From: Gemmatimonadaceae bacterium
Lineage (GTDB): Bacteria; Gemmatimonadota; Gemmatimonadetes; Gemmatimonadales; Gemmatimonadaceae
Direction of reading: 5' to 3'
Assembly: GCA_040882285.1 (NCBI GenBank)
Contig: JBBEBQ010000010.1
Coordinates: 62,001 to 126,000, forward strand
DNA: 64,000 nt
Shown: piece by piece, positions 10,493 through 22,866 of the stretch
Position numbering within the stretch: the stretch's first letter is position 1
How the letters are laid out: each line of letters starts with the position of its first letter
Notes under the pieces: generated by a model
Databases searched by the model: none
Told to the model about the DNA's origin: nothing
What the model saw: the letters and a program-made list of their open reading frames with translations, nothing else
Translations under genes and position numbers: made by a program

Positions 10493-11659
10493 CGCTCGCA
10501 GAAAGTCCGGGCCCAGCTCCCTCGCCTGCCACTTTCTCAGCTCCCGAACTTCGGCGAGCTCCTCCATGCTGGCGGGGTTCCGGCGGGCCACCGCCTCCAG
10601 CCGCTCACGCGAGCACAGCACGCCGGGATCCAGCTGCAGGCGCTTGGCGGCGGTGTCCCGCGCTCCCTTGATGAGCGTCGCGCGCCGGTCGAAGTCAGGG
10701 TCCTTCTGCCAGCGCGGGGCCTTGGGGTACCTGGGCAGCTTGTCCTCGGAGAGCGCCATTCCTCTCGATACCGCGGCGAGAATCTCGCGCGAGGCCCGCT
10801 GCGCCAGCGAACGCGGCATCCCCTTGATGCCCAGCAGCTGGTCCTCCCGCGTCGGCGCGGTTCTGGCCAGCTCCAGCAGCACTTCGTTGGCCATCACCCG
10901 GAATACCGCCCGGTCCAGCGCGGCTGCCGTCGCATTCCGCCAGTGCGCCAGCTCGCCCAGCACCGCCAGCTCGCGCCGCGTGAGGTCACGTGCTCCCTTT
11001 ATGCGCATGAATGCGAGCGATTCATCCTCCGCGGCCCAGCGCGTTCCCTCCAGCAGCTCGAACTCCTCGCGCGCCCATTCCATTCTTCCCAGACGCTCGA
11101 GATCGGACCCGATCAGATCGCGGAGCTCCAGCAGATACCGCGTGTCCTCCTGCGCGTACTCGAGCATGTCCTGCGGCAGCGGCCGCATGGACCAATCGGC
11201 GCGCTGGTGCTTCTTCTCGAGCTTGATCCCTAGATACCTCTCGACCAGCGCGCCCAGGCCGAACGCGGGGATTCCCAGGAGCTGCGCGGCGATACGCGTG
11301 TCGAAGATGTTGGTTGGATGCCAGCCGTAGTCCTGGTGCAGCAGCCGGAGGTCGTAATCCGCGTCGTGCAGCACGACCTCGACGGACCGGTCCGCGAGGA
11401 CGGTGCCGAACGCGGGAAGATCGCCGGCGGTGAGCGGATCCATCACCGCGGTGACGTCGCGCGTCGATATCTGGATCAGGTAGATCCGGTCGACGAACCG
11501 GTGAAAGCTGGCGCCCTCGGTGTCGATGGCGACCCGGTCGACGCGTCCGATCGACGTCATGAGCCGCTCGGCCGCGGCGGGAGTGTCGACGTACTGCGCG
11601 TCGTGGCGGACGCGTGCCGGAGCCGCGGGCGCGGTCTTGGGATCGTTGTGCACGGTCAT
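10481..11659 (-). CDS. rnd: Ribonuclease D
   Basis: A 392-residue 3'-5' exoribonuclease. The DEDDy exonuclease motifs are visible: D46-T-E48 in AIDTEGASF, D103 in HDADYDLRLL, and Y168-A-Q-E-D172 in EYAQEDTRYLLEL. The HRDC-type helical region follows (about 210-290 and again near 350-385). In the family it trims tRNA 3' ends and other structured RNAs. The ATG at 11659 is 23 bases from the start of a divergent PLP-enzyme gene, so the two genes must have closely packed promoters. Confidence 0.93.
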   Translation of the reverse strand: MTVHNDPKTAPAAPARVRHDAQYVDTPAAAERLMTSIGRVDRVAIDTEGASFHRFVDRIYLIQISTRDVTAVMDPLTAGDLPAFGTVLADRSVEVVLHDADYDLRLLHQDYGWHPTNIFDTRIAAQLLGIPAFGLGALVERYLGIKLEKKHQRADWSMRPLPQDMLEYAQEDTRYLLELRDLIGSDLERLGRMEWAREEFELLEGTRWAAEDESLAFMRIKGARDLTRRELAVLGELAHWRNATAAALDRAVFRVMANEVLLELARTAPTREDQLLGIKGMPRSLAQRASREILAAVSRGMALSEDKLPRYPKAPRWQKDPDFDRRATLIKGARDTAAKRLQLDPGVLCSRERLEAVARRNPASMEELAEVRELRKWQARELGPDFLRALQP

Positions 11660-11682
11660 TTGACTGTGAGAGGAATCTAGTG

Positions 11683-12660
11683 ATGGCCCCGATTGGGCCG
11701 GACATTGCCCTCTATCGCAGATTCCCCGCGCTGCGAGCCGTTCCCCGCGTCCACCTCTGCGCGCTCCCGTCTCCCGTCATGAGCGCGGACGCGGTGCACC
11801 CGCGTCTGTGGCTCAAGCGCGACGATCTCAACGCCGACGTGTTCGGCGGGAACAAGGCGCGGTCACTCGAGTTTCTGCTGGGTGACGTGCGCGCGGGCGA
11901 CACCGTGCTCACGATCGGTGGGAAGGGATCCACGCACGTGCTCGCCACCGCCACGCATGCCCGCGCAATCGGCGCGAGCACCATCGCGATGCGCTGGAAG
12001 CACGACATGAACCCGGGCGCGGAGCGAGTGGCGGAGCTGATCGCGCGCGGCGCGGCTGGCCCGGTCTCCGCCAACGCGGTGTTCGCGATCGTGCGCGCTA
12101 CGGCGCACCGGCTGCGGCACCGCGTGCATTACGTGCCGCTCGGAGGCAGCACTCCGCTCGGGGTTCTGGCGCAGGTGAACGCCGGTCTGGAGCTGGCGGA
12201 GCAGATCGCGGCCGGCGCGCTGCCCGCGCCGGCGCGCGTGGTGCTCCCGCTCGGCAGCGGCGGCACCGCCGCCGGCCTCGCGCTCGGCTTCGCCATAGCC
12301 GGCCTCGACATCGAGGTGGTCGGCGCGCGGGTCGCGCCCCGGATCGCGGCGAACAAGCGGCGCGTGGCCGCGCTCGTGCGGGGCGCGCGAAAGCTGATCA
12401 TGCGCGTCACCGGCGAGCAGGTAGCGCGCGTGCCGCGCGGACTGGTCCGCGTCGTGCACGACGTGTACGGTGGAGCGTACGGCCGGCCGCTTCCCGGCGC
12501 GGACGACACGGCCGGCTTGTTGCACGAATCGTACGGCATCCGGTTGGACTCGACGTACAGCGCGAAGGCATTCGTCGCCGCGCTCGCGTGCGCGCGCGGG
12601 CAGGACGGCCCCACCCTTTTCTGGTTGACATTCGATGGCCGATGTCTCGACTCTCCCTAA
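11683..12660 (+). CDS. PLP-dependent D-cysteine desulfhydrase / ACC deaminase family enzyme
   Basis: A 325-residue fold-type II PLP enzyme. FGGNKARSLEFLL carries the likely Schiff-base lysine (K58); IGGKGSTHVLATA and PLGSGGTAAGLALGF match the phosphate-binding and substrate loops of DcyD/AcdS proteins. Substrate could be D-cysteine or a related amino acid; ACC deaminase activity cannot be assumed. ATG at 11683 has a good ribosome binding site (GAGAGGAAT). It overlaps the following hydrolase gene by 26 bases. Confidence 0.87.
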   Translation: MAPIGPDIALYRRFPALRAVPRVHLCALPSPVMSADAVHPRLWLKRDDLNADVFGGNKARSLEFLLGDVRAGDTVLTIGGKGSTHVLATATHARAIGASTIAMRWKHDMNPGAERVAELIARGAAGPVSANAVFAIVRATAHRLRHRVHYVPLGGSTPLGVLAQVNAGLELAEQIAAGALPAPARVVLPLGSGGTAAGLALGFAIAGLDIEVVGARVAPRIAANKRRVAALVRGARKLIMRVTGEQVARVPRGLVRVVHDVYGGAYGRPLPGADDTAGLLHESYGIRLDSTYSAKAFVAALACARGQDGPTLFWLTFDGRCLDSP

Positions 12661-13438
12661 CGGCCTCACCGTAGCGTACGACGAGGTCGGCGCGGGTCTC
12701 CCGTTCGTCCTGCTGCACGGCTTTCCGCACAACCGCTCGCTCTGGGCGCCGCAGACCAGCGCGCTCATCGAGCACGGGCGCTGCATCGCGCCGGATCTGC
12801 GCGGCTTCGGAGAGTCGGGTCGCGACGGACCGTACTCGATGGAGCAGTACGCGGAAGACGTCGTCGAGCTGCTGGAGAATCTCGGAATCGAGCGCGCGGT
12901 CGTGGGCGGGTTGTCGATGGGCGGCTACGTGACGTTCGCCATCTGGCGCGCGAAGCCGCAGCTGGTGCGCGCGCTCGTGCTCGCGGACACGCGTTCCGGC
13001 GCGGATTCGCCCGAGACGCGGCGCAAGCGGCTGGAGCTCATCGCTCTGGCGCGGGAAGGCGGGCCTGGCGCCGTGGCGAACGCGCAGATCAGCGGAATGG
13101 TGGGAGCGACCACGCGCGCGCAAAACCCGGCGCTCGTGGACGGACTGCATCAGATGCTGGCCAGCGCGCCGGTCGAAGGGATAATCGGCGCACTCCAGGC
13201 GATGATGGACCGCCCGGATTCAACCGATCTTCTACCGACGATCGACGTGCCGACGCTGATCATCGTCGGCGAAGAGGACGCGCTGACTCCGGTCAAGGAA
13301 TCGCGCGCGATGCACGCCGCGATCGCGGGCAGCAGGCTGGAGGTGATCCCCGGCGCCGGCCACTGCAGCAATCTCGAGAAGCCCGCGGCGTTCAACCACG
13401 TGCTCGGGGAATTTCTCAGCGCGCTGAACTACGCCTGA
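12635..13438 (+). CDS. Alpha/beta-fold hydrolase
   Basis: A 267-residue alpha/beta hydrolase with the triad Ser94 (GGLSMGGYV nucleophile elbow), Asp215 (GEEDALTP) and His243 (GAGHCSNLE), and an HGFP oxyanion loop near residue 28. No signal peptide is seen, so it is probably cytoplasmic. It resembles the 3-oxoadipate enol-lactonase / carboxylesterase group, but the substrate is unknown. It starts inside the end of the PLP-enzyme gene (26-base overlap). Confidence 0.88.
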   Translation: MADVSTLPNGLTVAYDEVGAGLPFVLLHGFPHNRSLWAPQTSALIEHGRCIAPDLRGFGESGRDGPYSMEQYAEDVVELLENLGIERAVVGGLSMGGYVTFAIWRAKPQLVRALVLADTRSGADSPETRRKRLELIALAREGGPGAVANAQISGMVGATTRAQNPALVDGLHQMLASAPVEGIIGALQAMMDRPDSTDLLPTIDVPTLIIVGEEDALTPVKESRAMHAAIAGSRLEVIPGAGHCSNLEKPAAFNHVLGEFLSALNYA

Positions 13439-13480
13439 TCTGCACGTGGGTCTGCGCGTGACGGCAACTTCCTGATGCCG

Positions 13481-13582
13481 GCGGGAGCGTGCGCGGCGGG
13501 GTGTCCTCCACAGCGCCGTCTTAGCGAGCGCGGTTTGCGAGCGTAGGCGCAGTGGAGGACCACCCCGTCAGCACGCTCCCCG
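13481..13582. repeat. Long imperfect palindrome with conserved core (copy 1), between convergent genes
   Basis: Arms of about 30 bases (13481-13511 and 13552-13582) are complementary with a few bulges. Inside them is a second stem GCGCC/GGCGC that encloses a core beginning GTCTTAG (13518-13524) and ending CGTAG (13542-13546). Copies at 24993-25066 and 28623-28713 share this core layout but have unrelated, self-complementary outer arms. It lies between an alpha/beta hydrolase (+) and a ferredoxin gene (-). Confidence 0.85.
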
Positions 13583-13616
13583 CGCGCCGCAGTCGCCAAT
13601 ACGGACTGACAGCGCG

Positions 13617-13880
13617 CTAGCGCTCCGGGCGGCCGGGCGGGGTGTCGCTCTTGAAGACGTCGCGATTGATCTGGATGTACTCCTTCATGTTCGCGGGCAC
13701 GTCTTCTTCAGGGAAGATCGCGGTCACGGGGCACTCCGGCTCGCAGGCGCCGCAATCGATGCATTCGTCAGGATGGATGTACAGCTGCTCCGGACCTTCG
13801 TAAATGCAGTCGACGGGACAGACGTCGACGCACGCTCTGTCCTTGGTGTCCTTGCAGGCTTCGGTTATTACGTAGGGCAT
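13617..13880 (-). CDS. fdxA: 7Fe/8Fe bacterial ferredoxin (FdxA-type)
   Basis: An 87-residue ferredoxin. Cysteines appear in ACVDVCPVDC and in the classic CIDCGACEPECP cluster, which gives a [4Fe-4S] site and a second [3Fe-4S] or [4Fe-4S] site as in FdxA. The C-terminal extension (about 25 residues) is typical of the seven-iron group. It is a soluble cytoplasmic electron carrier; its partner is not evident from the neighbours. The gene is on its own, with yhbY starting a new unit downstream. Confidence 0.93.
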   Translation of the reverse strand: MPYVITEACKDTKDRACVDVCPVDCIYEGPEQLYIHPDECIDCGACEPECPVTAIFPEEDVPANMKEYIQINRDVFKSDTPPGRPER

Positions 13881-13971
13881 TCGTGGGTTGACGCGTGGAG
13901 ACCGCCGTAGGACGAATAATAGGCCCCGCGCCGACGGGGCTCAACGCTCGACCGCGGCAACGGCGGAAGAA

Positions 13972-14247
13972 TCACTCGTGCAGCTCCGGGTTGAACCTGT
14001 ACAGCGTGAGCGTGCGGCCTATCACCTGCACGACTTCCGAGCGCGTCCGCTTGGAGAGCACCTCGGCGGCTTCCCTGGCCTTGAGGTCGGTGCCCTTGCC
14101 GATCTTCACCTTCACCAGCTCGCGGGTCCGCAAGACGTCCTGCAGCGATGCGATCAGCGCGTCGTTGACCCCCTGCCCTCCGATGTGAACCGCGGGATCC
14201 AGATGGTGTGCCTCCGCGCGGAGTGTCGCCCGATCCTTGCCTTTCAT
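13972..14247 (-). CDS. yhbY: YhbY-family (CRM domain) RNA-binding protein
   Basis: A 91-residue single CRM-domain protein: KGKDRATLRAEAHHLDP at the start, the GxxG-type loop GGQGVNDALI, and VVQVIGRTLTLYR near the end. YhbY binds precursors of the large ribosomal subunit. ATG at 14247 gives the standard length; the longer open frame upstream runs antiparallel to the M23 peptidase coding region in another frame and is not supported. Between this gene and the peptidase stop are about 43 bases. Confidence 0.92.
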   Translation of the reverse strand: MKGKDRATLRAEAHHLDPAVHIGGQGVNDALIASLQDVLRTRELVKVKIGKGTDLKAREAAEVLSKRTRSEVVQVIGRTLTLYRFNPELHE

Positions 14248-14290
14248 CGTGCTAGGCTCCCGGTGCGTCCGCCGAATGATACTCGCGCGC

Positions 14291-16430
<2,140 letters not shown>

Positions 16431-16475
16431 CATTCGAATATACCGACTTTCGAAGAGAGATCAGGGAATTTCCAC

Positions 16476-16579
16476 GCGGGATGCAAGCGATGAGTCTAGA
16501 GTTACGAGCGACGAGTCGGGAGTTTGAACCAGCTACTCCGGACTTACCCACTTCAGACTCACTACTTGCATCCCCCCGC
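16476..16579. repeat. Inverted repeat upstream of the thiC riboswitch
   Basis: Arms at 16476-16497 and 16555-16579 share GGATGCAAG and GAGTCT in inverted order with small differences. The loop contains short degenerate repeats (GACGAGT, CGGGAGT). It resembles the heptamer-based inverted arrays elsewhere but the units are more decayed. The thiC promoter must lie near its right or left edge. Confidence 0.6.
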
Positions 16580-16602
16580 AACATTCCGGGTACCGGCTCC
16601 AC

Positions 16603-16633
16603 AAAAAAAACGCGGCCACGAGGGCCGCGTTTT
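16603..16633 (-). terminator. Rho-independent terminator after the 16651-17427 gene
   Basis: A seven-base GC stem (CGCGGCC at 16611-16617 with GGCCGCG at 16623-16629) and a five-base loop, followed on the minus strand by eight U residues (A-run 16603-16610). A shorter T-run on the other side could give weak termination of plus-strand transcripts too. Confidence 0.9.
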
Positions 16634-16650
16634 CATTGCTGCTGTTCCGT

Positions 16651-17427
16651 CTATTGGAAATCGCCGTTCGCCGCGGTCCGCCCTTCGCGGACGTTGCTGC
16701 TGGTCCCCGATGTGCCGCCGCTGGGCATCGGCCTGATCCTGGATGAAGGCGACGAGGTCGGCCGGGTAGCCACGTCCCGCGGCCGCGAGGGTGCGCTGCG
16801 CATTACCGGGCGACCGCCCATGCGACCGCTTCCGCTGCCCATCGTCACCCGGCCCGTGCCGCGCGTTCTGGGCGGGAAGCGCTCGTTGATAGCGATCGGC
16901 GTCCGACCGCGGCCGGCGCCCGGCGGAATGCAGCGGTCCTCCCCGACGTCACCGCCGCGGAGCACGACGGTCCCCGCGATTCCGATGATCGTTCCCCAAT
17001 CGGTGCCGCGGCTGCCGGTGCCGCCCACTGCGGGCTCGATCGCCCGCGGCCGGGTGGACGCCGCGATCTCCACGGGCGCTTCCACGACGGGCTCGGGATA
17101 AGGCATCGGCTCCTCGACCGCGGCCACCTCCGACTCTTCGACGAACTCGGTCTCCGGCTGCACGTCGGCTACGATCTGAGGCGCCGGCGAGCGGCGCGGC
17201 CGCGGAGCGCGAGTCGACTTCGCTACCGCCCTGGCCGGCAGCGTGGTCCGCTCGACCGGCCCGACGATGCGCGTCTGATCCGTCGCCCGCGACGCGAGCT
17301 GCAGATCCGCATCCGCGGAGGCGAGCGCGAGATCCTTCTGGAGCTCGGCGGTCATGCGCGAGCTGTCGCCGCAACCGGCCACGAGCACAGCTCCGCACGA
17401 CACGATGACTTTCAATGCGCGATACAT
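16651..17427 (-). CDS. Putative lipoprotein, function unknown
   Basis: A 258-residue protein I do not recognise. A lipobox is seen in the signal sequence (ALKVIVSCGAVLVAGC). The middle (about residues 75-140) is rich in proline, arginine and glutamate. A short conserved-looking stretch (TDWGTIIGIAGTVVLRGG) is followed by a Gly/Arg/Ser-rich tail that is probably disordered. ATG at 17427 has a clear ribosome binding site (AGGAGACAAT). A strong terminator follows, so the gene is a single unit, divergent from the NTF2-like lipoprotein gene. Confidence 0.75.
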   Translation of the reverse strand: MYRALKVIVSCGAVLVAGCGDSSRMTAELQKDLALASADADLQLASRATDQTRIVGPVERTTLPARAVAKSTRAPRPRRSPAPQIVADVQPETEFVEESEVAAVEEPMPYPEPVVEAPVEIAASTRPRAIEPAVGGTGSRGTDWGTIIGIAGTVVLRGGDVGEDRCIPPGAGRGRTPIAINERFPPRTRGTGRVTMGSGSGRMGGRPVMRSAPSRPRDVATRPTSSPSSRIRPMPSGGTSGTSSNVREGRTAANGDFQ

Positions 17428-17591
17428 ATTGTCTCCTGCGCGAACCGGTACGGCATGTACGGCACTCGCGCTGCAATGCGATCGCGCCAGGTGCAACTGG
17501 CACACCCCTGGTTCACCCTCTCACGGCAGCCATAACCGTCTATGTTGTCCAACAGCGGAGACAACCCGTGTCGCGAGGCAAGGACACCCGA

Positions 17592-18104
17592 ATGACCAGA
17601 ATCGCGTTCCTGCGGCAGATCGTCCTGCCCGGCATGGCGGCGGGGATGGTGCTCGCCTGCGACCCGGGCGCCGATACCGGCTTGACCGCCGAGGAGCGCC
17701 GGACGATCGCCACGACGATCGAGCAGCGCGTGAAGGGGGCCTACGACCTGGGAGCCAGCGACGTGCTCGCGGGGATGCTGAGCCTGTACCCGCGCGAGGG
17801 CCCGGTCTATTCGGCGTCCGGGGGCGCGGTCACCACCACGCGGGACTCACTGGAGGCCGCGATCCGGCAGTTCTGGAATTACGTCGGCCGCAACATGCGG
17901 AACCCGAAATGGGAGTGGACCACGATGCGCGTGGACGTGCTGTCGCCCACCTCGGCGGTAATGACTACGACCTACCGCGTGCCGCACCTGACTCCCGGGG
18001 GCCAGCCGCACGTGATCGGCGGAGCGTGGACGGCGGTCTTTGCCAAGAGAAACGGGGAGTGGGTGATAGTGCACGAGCACCTCTCCGACTCCCCGTCCCC
18101 TTAG
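17592..18104 (+). CDS. SnoaL/NTF2-like (DUF4440-type) lipoprotein
   Basis: A 170-residue protein with a signal peptide and a probable lipid-attachment cysteine (MAAGMVLAC). The mature part looks like the NTF2-like / DUF4440 fold: a helical start, then beta strands with conserved tryptophans (WEWTTMRVDVL, GGAWTAVFAKRNGEWVIVHEH). Catalytic or binding roles vary widely in this fold, so no substrate is proposed. GTG at 17568 with GGAG upstream is an equally good start and would add eight residues. Confidence 0.78.
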   Translation: MTRIAFLRQIVLPGMAAGMVLACDPGADTGLTAEERRTIATTIEQRVKGAYDLGASDVLAGMLSLYPREGPVYSASGGAVTTTRDSLEAAIRQFWNYVGRNMRNPKWEWTTMRVDVLSPTSAVMTTTYRVPHLTPGGQPHVIGGAWTAVFAKRNGEWVIVHEHLSDSPSP

Positions 18105-18109
18105 GAGCG

Positions 18110-18135
18110 GTGACTAGTGACTAGTCACTGGTCAC
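18110..18135. repeat. Near-perfect heptamer palindrome at a convergent junction
   Basis: A 26-base palindrome built from GTGACTA units (two on the left, two inverted on the right) with one mismatched pair. It fills almost the whole gap between the convergent genes ending at 18104 and 18139, and matches the arrays at 6263, 26281, 35196 and 61797. Confidence 0.85.
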
Positions 18136-18138
18136 TTC

Positions 18139-18348
18139 CTAGAACTGCGGATTCGTCGCGTCGGCGCTGACGTTGAGATCCTCGTTCAGCGACGCGTCGC
18201 CACTGATGATGCTCCGCCAGCTCAGCTCCTGCCCCTTCCGAAATCCCTTCTGCGTGACTTTGACGCCCTCCGGGGAGATCGCGACCATGTAGGCCTTGCC
18301 GTCGAGCTCCAGCTCCCGCTTGATGGTCTTGTCGAGCTTGGTTGCCAT
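18139..18348 (-). CDS. Small conserved-looking protein, function unknown
   Basis: A 69-residue charged protein without signal or membrane segment. It reads as a small beta-rich domain (DGKAYMVAISPEGVKVTQKG) with a long acidic-polar end. A very good ribosome binding site (GGAGGCGTG) precedes the ATG at 18348, and codon use is like that of the neighbours, so I take it as real. I do not recognise the family. Confidence 0.75.
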   Translation of the reverse strand: MATKLDKTIKRELELDGKAYMVAISPEGVKVTQKGFRKGQELSWRSIISGDASLNEDLNVSADATNPQF

Positions 18349-18608
18349 GTAACACGCCTCCGAATCGGGTGATTTGCCGGGTCCAGTTTTCTTTGTCGAG
18401 CAAGAGCTGTCGACTCTGTAACATGCAGCTTATCGCCTCGCAGGCGCTGCACAAGGCGTTCCGGGCCCATTTTCAGCGCTTGGCGGCCCGGCCTCCGGCG
18501 AATGTACGCCGGTGACCACGCATCGCAATATGCGAACTGAGGCGATTCTTGCGGTCCGTGAAACGCACGTAACGGCCGGTCGTCATTCCAGCGGAGGTCC
18601 GACCGAAC

Positions 18609-19088
18609 ATGCCCGAGCGTTATCTGGTCCACCACTTCGAGCGGCGTGCTTATCCGCTGCGCAAGCCCATGTTCACGGTTGGGCGCGATGCGGAAAGCGA
18701 CATAGTACTGCGGGAGCCGACTGTCTCACGCACCCACGCGCGAGTGATGCTCGAGGGCGACGACGCGATACTCGAGAGCCTCGGCCCGACCGGTACCCGC
18801 GTGAACGGCGAGGAGGTCGTCAACCCGCGGAAGCTCGAGCCCGGCGATCAGATCACGATCGGAACCGCGAAGCTCACGTTCACTTCGTCCCCTGTGCCCA
18901 CCGGCTTCACCGTCGTGAGCAACGGCAGGCGTCCGGAAGCGGACCCCGACAGCAAACGGTCCACGATTCGGACTCCTCTGCTGAAGACCGGCGAGTACAC
19001 GGCCGCCCGGCAGTCCTTTCCCATAACGTGGATTCTGGTGGCGGCGCTCGCTCTGGCGGTCGCGTTCGTCGTGTTCACGCGAGGCTGA
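18609..19088 (+). CDS. FHA-domain protein with C-terminal membrane anchor
   Basis: A 159-residue protein with an N-terminal FHA domain (about 15-95): FTVGRDAESDIVL, SRTHARV and NGEEV correspond to the phosphothreonine-binding Gly-Arg, Ser-x-x-His and Asn positions. A linker leads to a single transmembrane helix at about 139-156 (ITWILVAALALAVAFVVF). It probably binds a phosphorylated partner at the membrane. No Ser/Thr kinase gene is in the window. Confidence 0.88.
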   Translation: MPERYLVHHFERRAYPLRKPMFTVGRDAESDIVLREPTVSRTHARVMLEGDDAILESLGPTGTRVNGEEVVNPRKLEPGDQITIGTAKLTFTSSPVPTGFTVVSNGRRPEADPDSKRSTIRTPLLKTGEYTAARQSFPITWILVAALALAVAFVVFTRG

Positions 19089-19090
19089 AC

Positions 19091-19111
19091 GCCGCCGCCG
19101 GTAGCGGCGGC
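19091..19111. terminator. GC hairpin between convergent FHA and sufD genes
   Basis: A perfect eight-base stem GCCGCCGC/GCGGCGGC with loop CGGTA sits just after the FHA stop and just before the sufD stop. There is no U-tract, so termination is a guess. Confidence 0.4.
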
Positions 19112-19116
19112 CGGCG

Positions 19117-20448
19117 CTACTCGCTCGTGAGCTGCAGCTCCTCTCCGCGAACGCGCGCGAACACCGCGGCTTCCAGCGCGTCCCGGACCTGCTTCACCTG
19201 AATCGTCTCGAGCACGTCCGCCGCGAAAGCGTAGATCAGCAGCGTGCGCGCCTGCTCCGCGTCGAGCCCGCGGCTCTTCATGTAAAACAGGGCGACTTCG
19301 TCCAGCCGGCCCACCGTGGCGCCGTGCGTGCACTTCACGTCGTCGGCGAATATCTCGAGCTGGGGCTTGGTGTCGACGCGCGCGTGATCCGACAGCAGGA
19401 GGTTGTTGTTGCTCTGCTTGCCGTCCGTCTTCTGCGCTTCCGGCCGGACGTATACCTTGCCGTTGAACACGCCGTGCGAGCGGCCGTCGAGAATGCCCTT
19501 GTAGATCTCGCGGCTGGTGGTGTTCGGCTGCGCGTGCTCGATCCGCGTCTGGTGATCCACGTGCTGCACGCCCGACACCATGTACATCCCGTTCAGCGTG
19601 CAGGACGATCCAGGCCCATCGAGCACGGTGTACACGTTCGTGCGGGAGAGCTCCGCGCCCGCGGCGTACGAAAAGGAGTGCAGCTCGCTGTCGCGCTCCT
19701 GCACCGCCTGGATGGTGCCGACGTGAAAGGCGCCCGCGCTCTCGTTCTGCACCTTGACGTGCTCCAGCCGCGCGCCTTCACCGAGTGATATCTCCGTGAC
19801 CGGAACGGTCAGGTAGCTCTCGTCCCGCAGACCGACGTAGCTCTCGATCACGCTCGCCCGCGCGCCGCGCTCGAGCACGACCAGATTTCTCGGGAACGAC
19901 GCGGTCAACGGAACCGGTTGCGCGGACACGAACACGAGATGGATGGGCGTCTCCAGCTCCACGTTCGCGCCGATCCGGATCACCGCGCCATCCTGCATCA
20001 GCGCCGTGTTGAGGGCGGTGAAGCCGGCCCCTTCGTGATCCGCGATCGTGCCGAGCGGCGCCACGTCGTCCGCCCCGTCGCCGAGGGCCTGGCGAAGGCT
20101 CGAGACGTCCAGGCCGGCTCGCTCCGGAATGTTCGACAGCTCGCGGACGAGCCACCCGTCCACGAACACCAGCCTCGGCCACTCGGCGGAGTCGAACAGG
20201 AAGGGATCGAGGTCGGTGGCGGGGACGGCGCTGGGAAAGGACGTTCTGTCGAACGAGCGCGTCGCGATCGGGGCGACGCTGGTGTAGTGCCAGTCCTCGT
20301 TCTTCATCGTCGGAAAGCCGAGCGCGACGAACCGGTCCATGCCGGCCCGCCGCAGCTCGCGAATGCGGTCCGCTTCGCCGCCGTCGATGCCGTCGATGCC
20401 GTCGAAGGCTTCCAGGTAGTGCGCTACCGCGGTCTCCGGCTGGGTCAC
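19117..20448 (-). CDS. sufD: Fe-S cluster assembly protein SufD
   Basis: A 443-residue SufD/SufB-family protein; the beta-helix core is recognisable and the C-terminal block holds [24 protein letters not shown], including the conserved histidine region for SufBD contact. It forms the SufBC2D scaffold with SufB and SufC. GTG at 20448 overlaps the sufC stop (GTGA), so both are coupled. It is the last gene of the minus-strand sufBCD block. Confidence 0.95.
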   Translation of the reverse strand: MTQPETAVAHYLEAFDGIDGIDGGEADRIRELRRAGMDRFVALGFPTMKNEDWHYTSVAPIATRSFDRTSFPSAVPATDLDPFLFDSAEWPRLVFVDGWLVRELSNIPERAGLDVSSLRQALGDGADDVAPLGTIADHEGAGFTALNTALMQDGAVIRIGANVELETPIHLVFVSAQPVPLTASFPRNLVVLERGARASVIESYVGLRDESYLTVPVTEISLGEGARLEHVKVQNESAGAFHVGTIQAVQERDSELHSFSYAAGAELSRTNVYTVLDGPGSSCTLNGMYMVSGVQHVDHQTRIEHAQPNTTSREIYKGILDGRSHGVFNGKVYVRPEAQKTDGKQSNNNLLLSDHARVDTKPQLEIFADDVKCTHGATVGRLDEVALFYMKSRGLDAEQARTLLIYAFAADVLETIQVKQVRDALEAAVFARVRGEELQLTSE

Positions 20449-21221
20449 GCCCGGCTTCCCGCTCCCGCCGTCTCCGGCGCGTGCGACTGAATCCAGTCGT
20501 AGCCGTGCTCCTCCAGCTCCACCGCCAGCTCCTTGCCGCCCGACCGCACGATCCGCCCGCCCGCGAGCACGTGGACGTAGTCGGGGACGATGTAGTTCAG
20601 CAGCCGCTGATAGTGCGTCACCACGATGGCCGACTTCTCGGGGCCGCGCAGCTTGTTGACGCCGTCCGCGACGATCCGCAGCGCGTCGATGTCGAGACCG
20701 CTGTCCGTCTCGTCGAGGATCGCGAGCCGCGGATTCAGCACGGCAAGCTGCACGATCTCGTTCCGCTTCTTCTCGCCGCCGGAGAATCCGGCGTTGACCG
20801 AGCGGTTGAGCATCGCCGGGTCCATGTCGACGAGCTGCATCTTCTCTTCCATCACCTCGAGAAACTCGAGCGGATCCACTTCTTCCTCGCCGCGCGCCTT
20901 GCGGATCGCGTTGTACGCCGAGCGGAGGAAGTAGGCGTTGGTGACTCCGGGAATCTCCACCGGATACTGGAACGCGAGGAAGATGCCCGCCTGCGCGCGC
21001 TCCTCGGGCTCCATCTCCAGCAGGTCCTGCCCGTCGTACGTCACGGAGCCGGCGGTGACCTCGTACGCGGGGTGCCCCGCGATCACCTGCGCGAGCGTGC
21101 TCTTGCCCGACCCGTTGGGGCCCATAACCGCGTGCACCTCGCCTTTCTTCACGGTGAGGTTGATGCCCTTCAGAATCTCGTTCTCGCCGATGCTGGCGCG
21201 CAGTCCCTTTATCTCAAGCAC
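20445..21221 (-). CDS. sufC: Fe-S cluster assembly ATPase SufC
   Basis: A 258-residue ABC-type ATPase with Walker [10 protein letters not shown] (34-42), the signature [11 protein letters not shown] and Walker [15 protein letters not shown], the last being the SufC-specific form. It has no transmembrane partner; it drives shape changes in the SufBD scaffold. A 66-base gap with a stem-loop separates it from sufB upstream. Confidence 0.97.
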   Translation of the reverse strand: MLEIKGLRASIGENEILKGINLTVKKGEVHAVMGPNGSGKSTLAQVIAGHPAYEVTAGSVTYDGQDLLEMEPEERAQAGIFLAFQYPVEIPGVTNAYFLRSAYNAIRKARGEEEVDPLEFLEVMEEKMQLVDMDPAMLNRSVNAGFSGGEKKRNEIVQLAVLNPRLAILDETDSGLDIDALRIVADGVNKLRGPEKSAIVVTHYQRLLNYIVPDYVHVLAGGRIVRSGGKELAVELEEHGYDWIQSHAPETAGAGSRA

Positions 21222-21258
21222 GACTTCATTCCGTTGTTGGTTGTTCCGCTCGTGCGGA

Positions 21259-21277
21259 GCTCCGCGGAGAGCGGAGC
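21259..21277. other. Stem-loop between sufB and sufC
   Basis: A perfect seven-base stem GCTCCGC/GCGGAGC with loop GGAGA lies in the only sizeable gap inside sufBCD. It may affect mRNA processing or the ratio of SufB to SufCD; no U-tract is present, so it is not a classical terminator. Confidence 0.45.
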
Positions 21278-21287
21278 CGGCCTGTTG

Positions 21288-22724
<1,437 letters not shown>

Positions 22725-22735
22725 AGCGGCAGCTC

Positions 22736-22756
22736 TTGGCTATTGGCTGTTGGCTA
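22736..22756. repeat. TTGGCTA heptamer array in the suf divergent region
   Basis: Three tandem units TTGGCTA, TTGGCTG, TTGGCTA sit 12 bases upstream of the sufB start. The same unit in the opposite orientation (GCCAATA, four copies) is found at 52081-52108 before RF3. Confidence 0.85.
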
Positions 22757-22866
22757 TCGGTAATTGCGGTAGCCCAACAGCTGCGATTCACGTGGACCCG
22801 GCGCCGTCCAAGAGGGTTTCCGGCTTGGACTTAACTGCATCTGGAGGCTTTGCCGAGACTTGAATT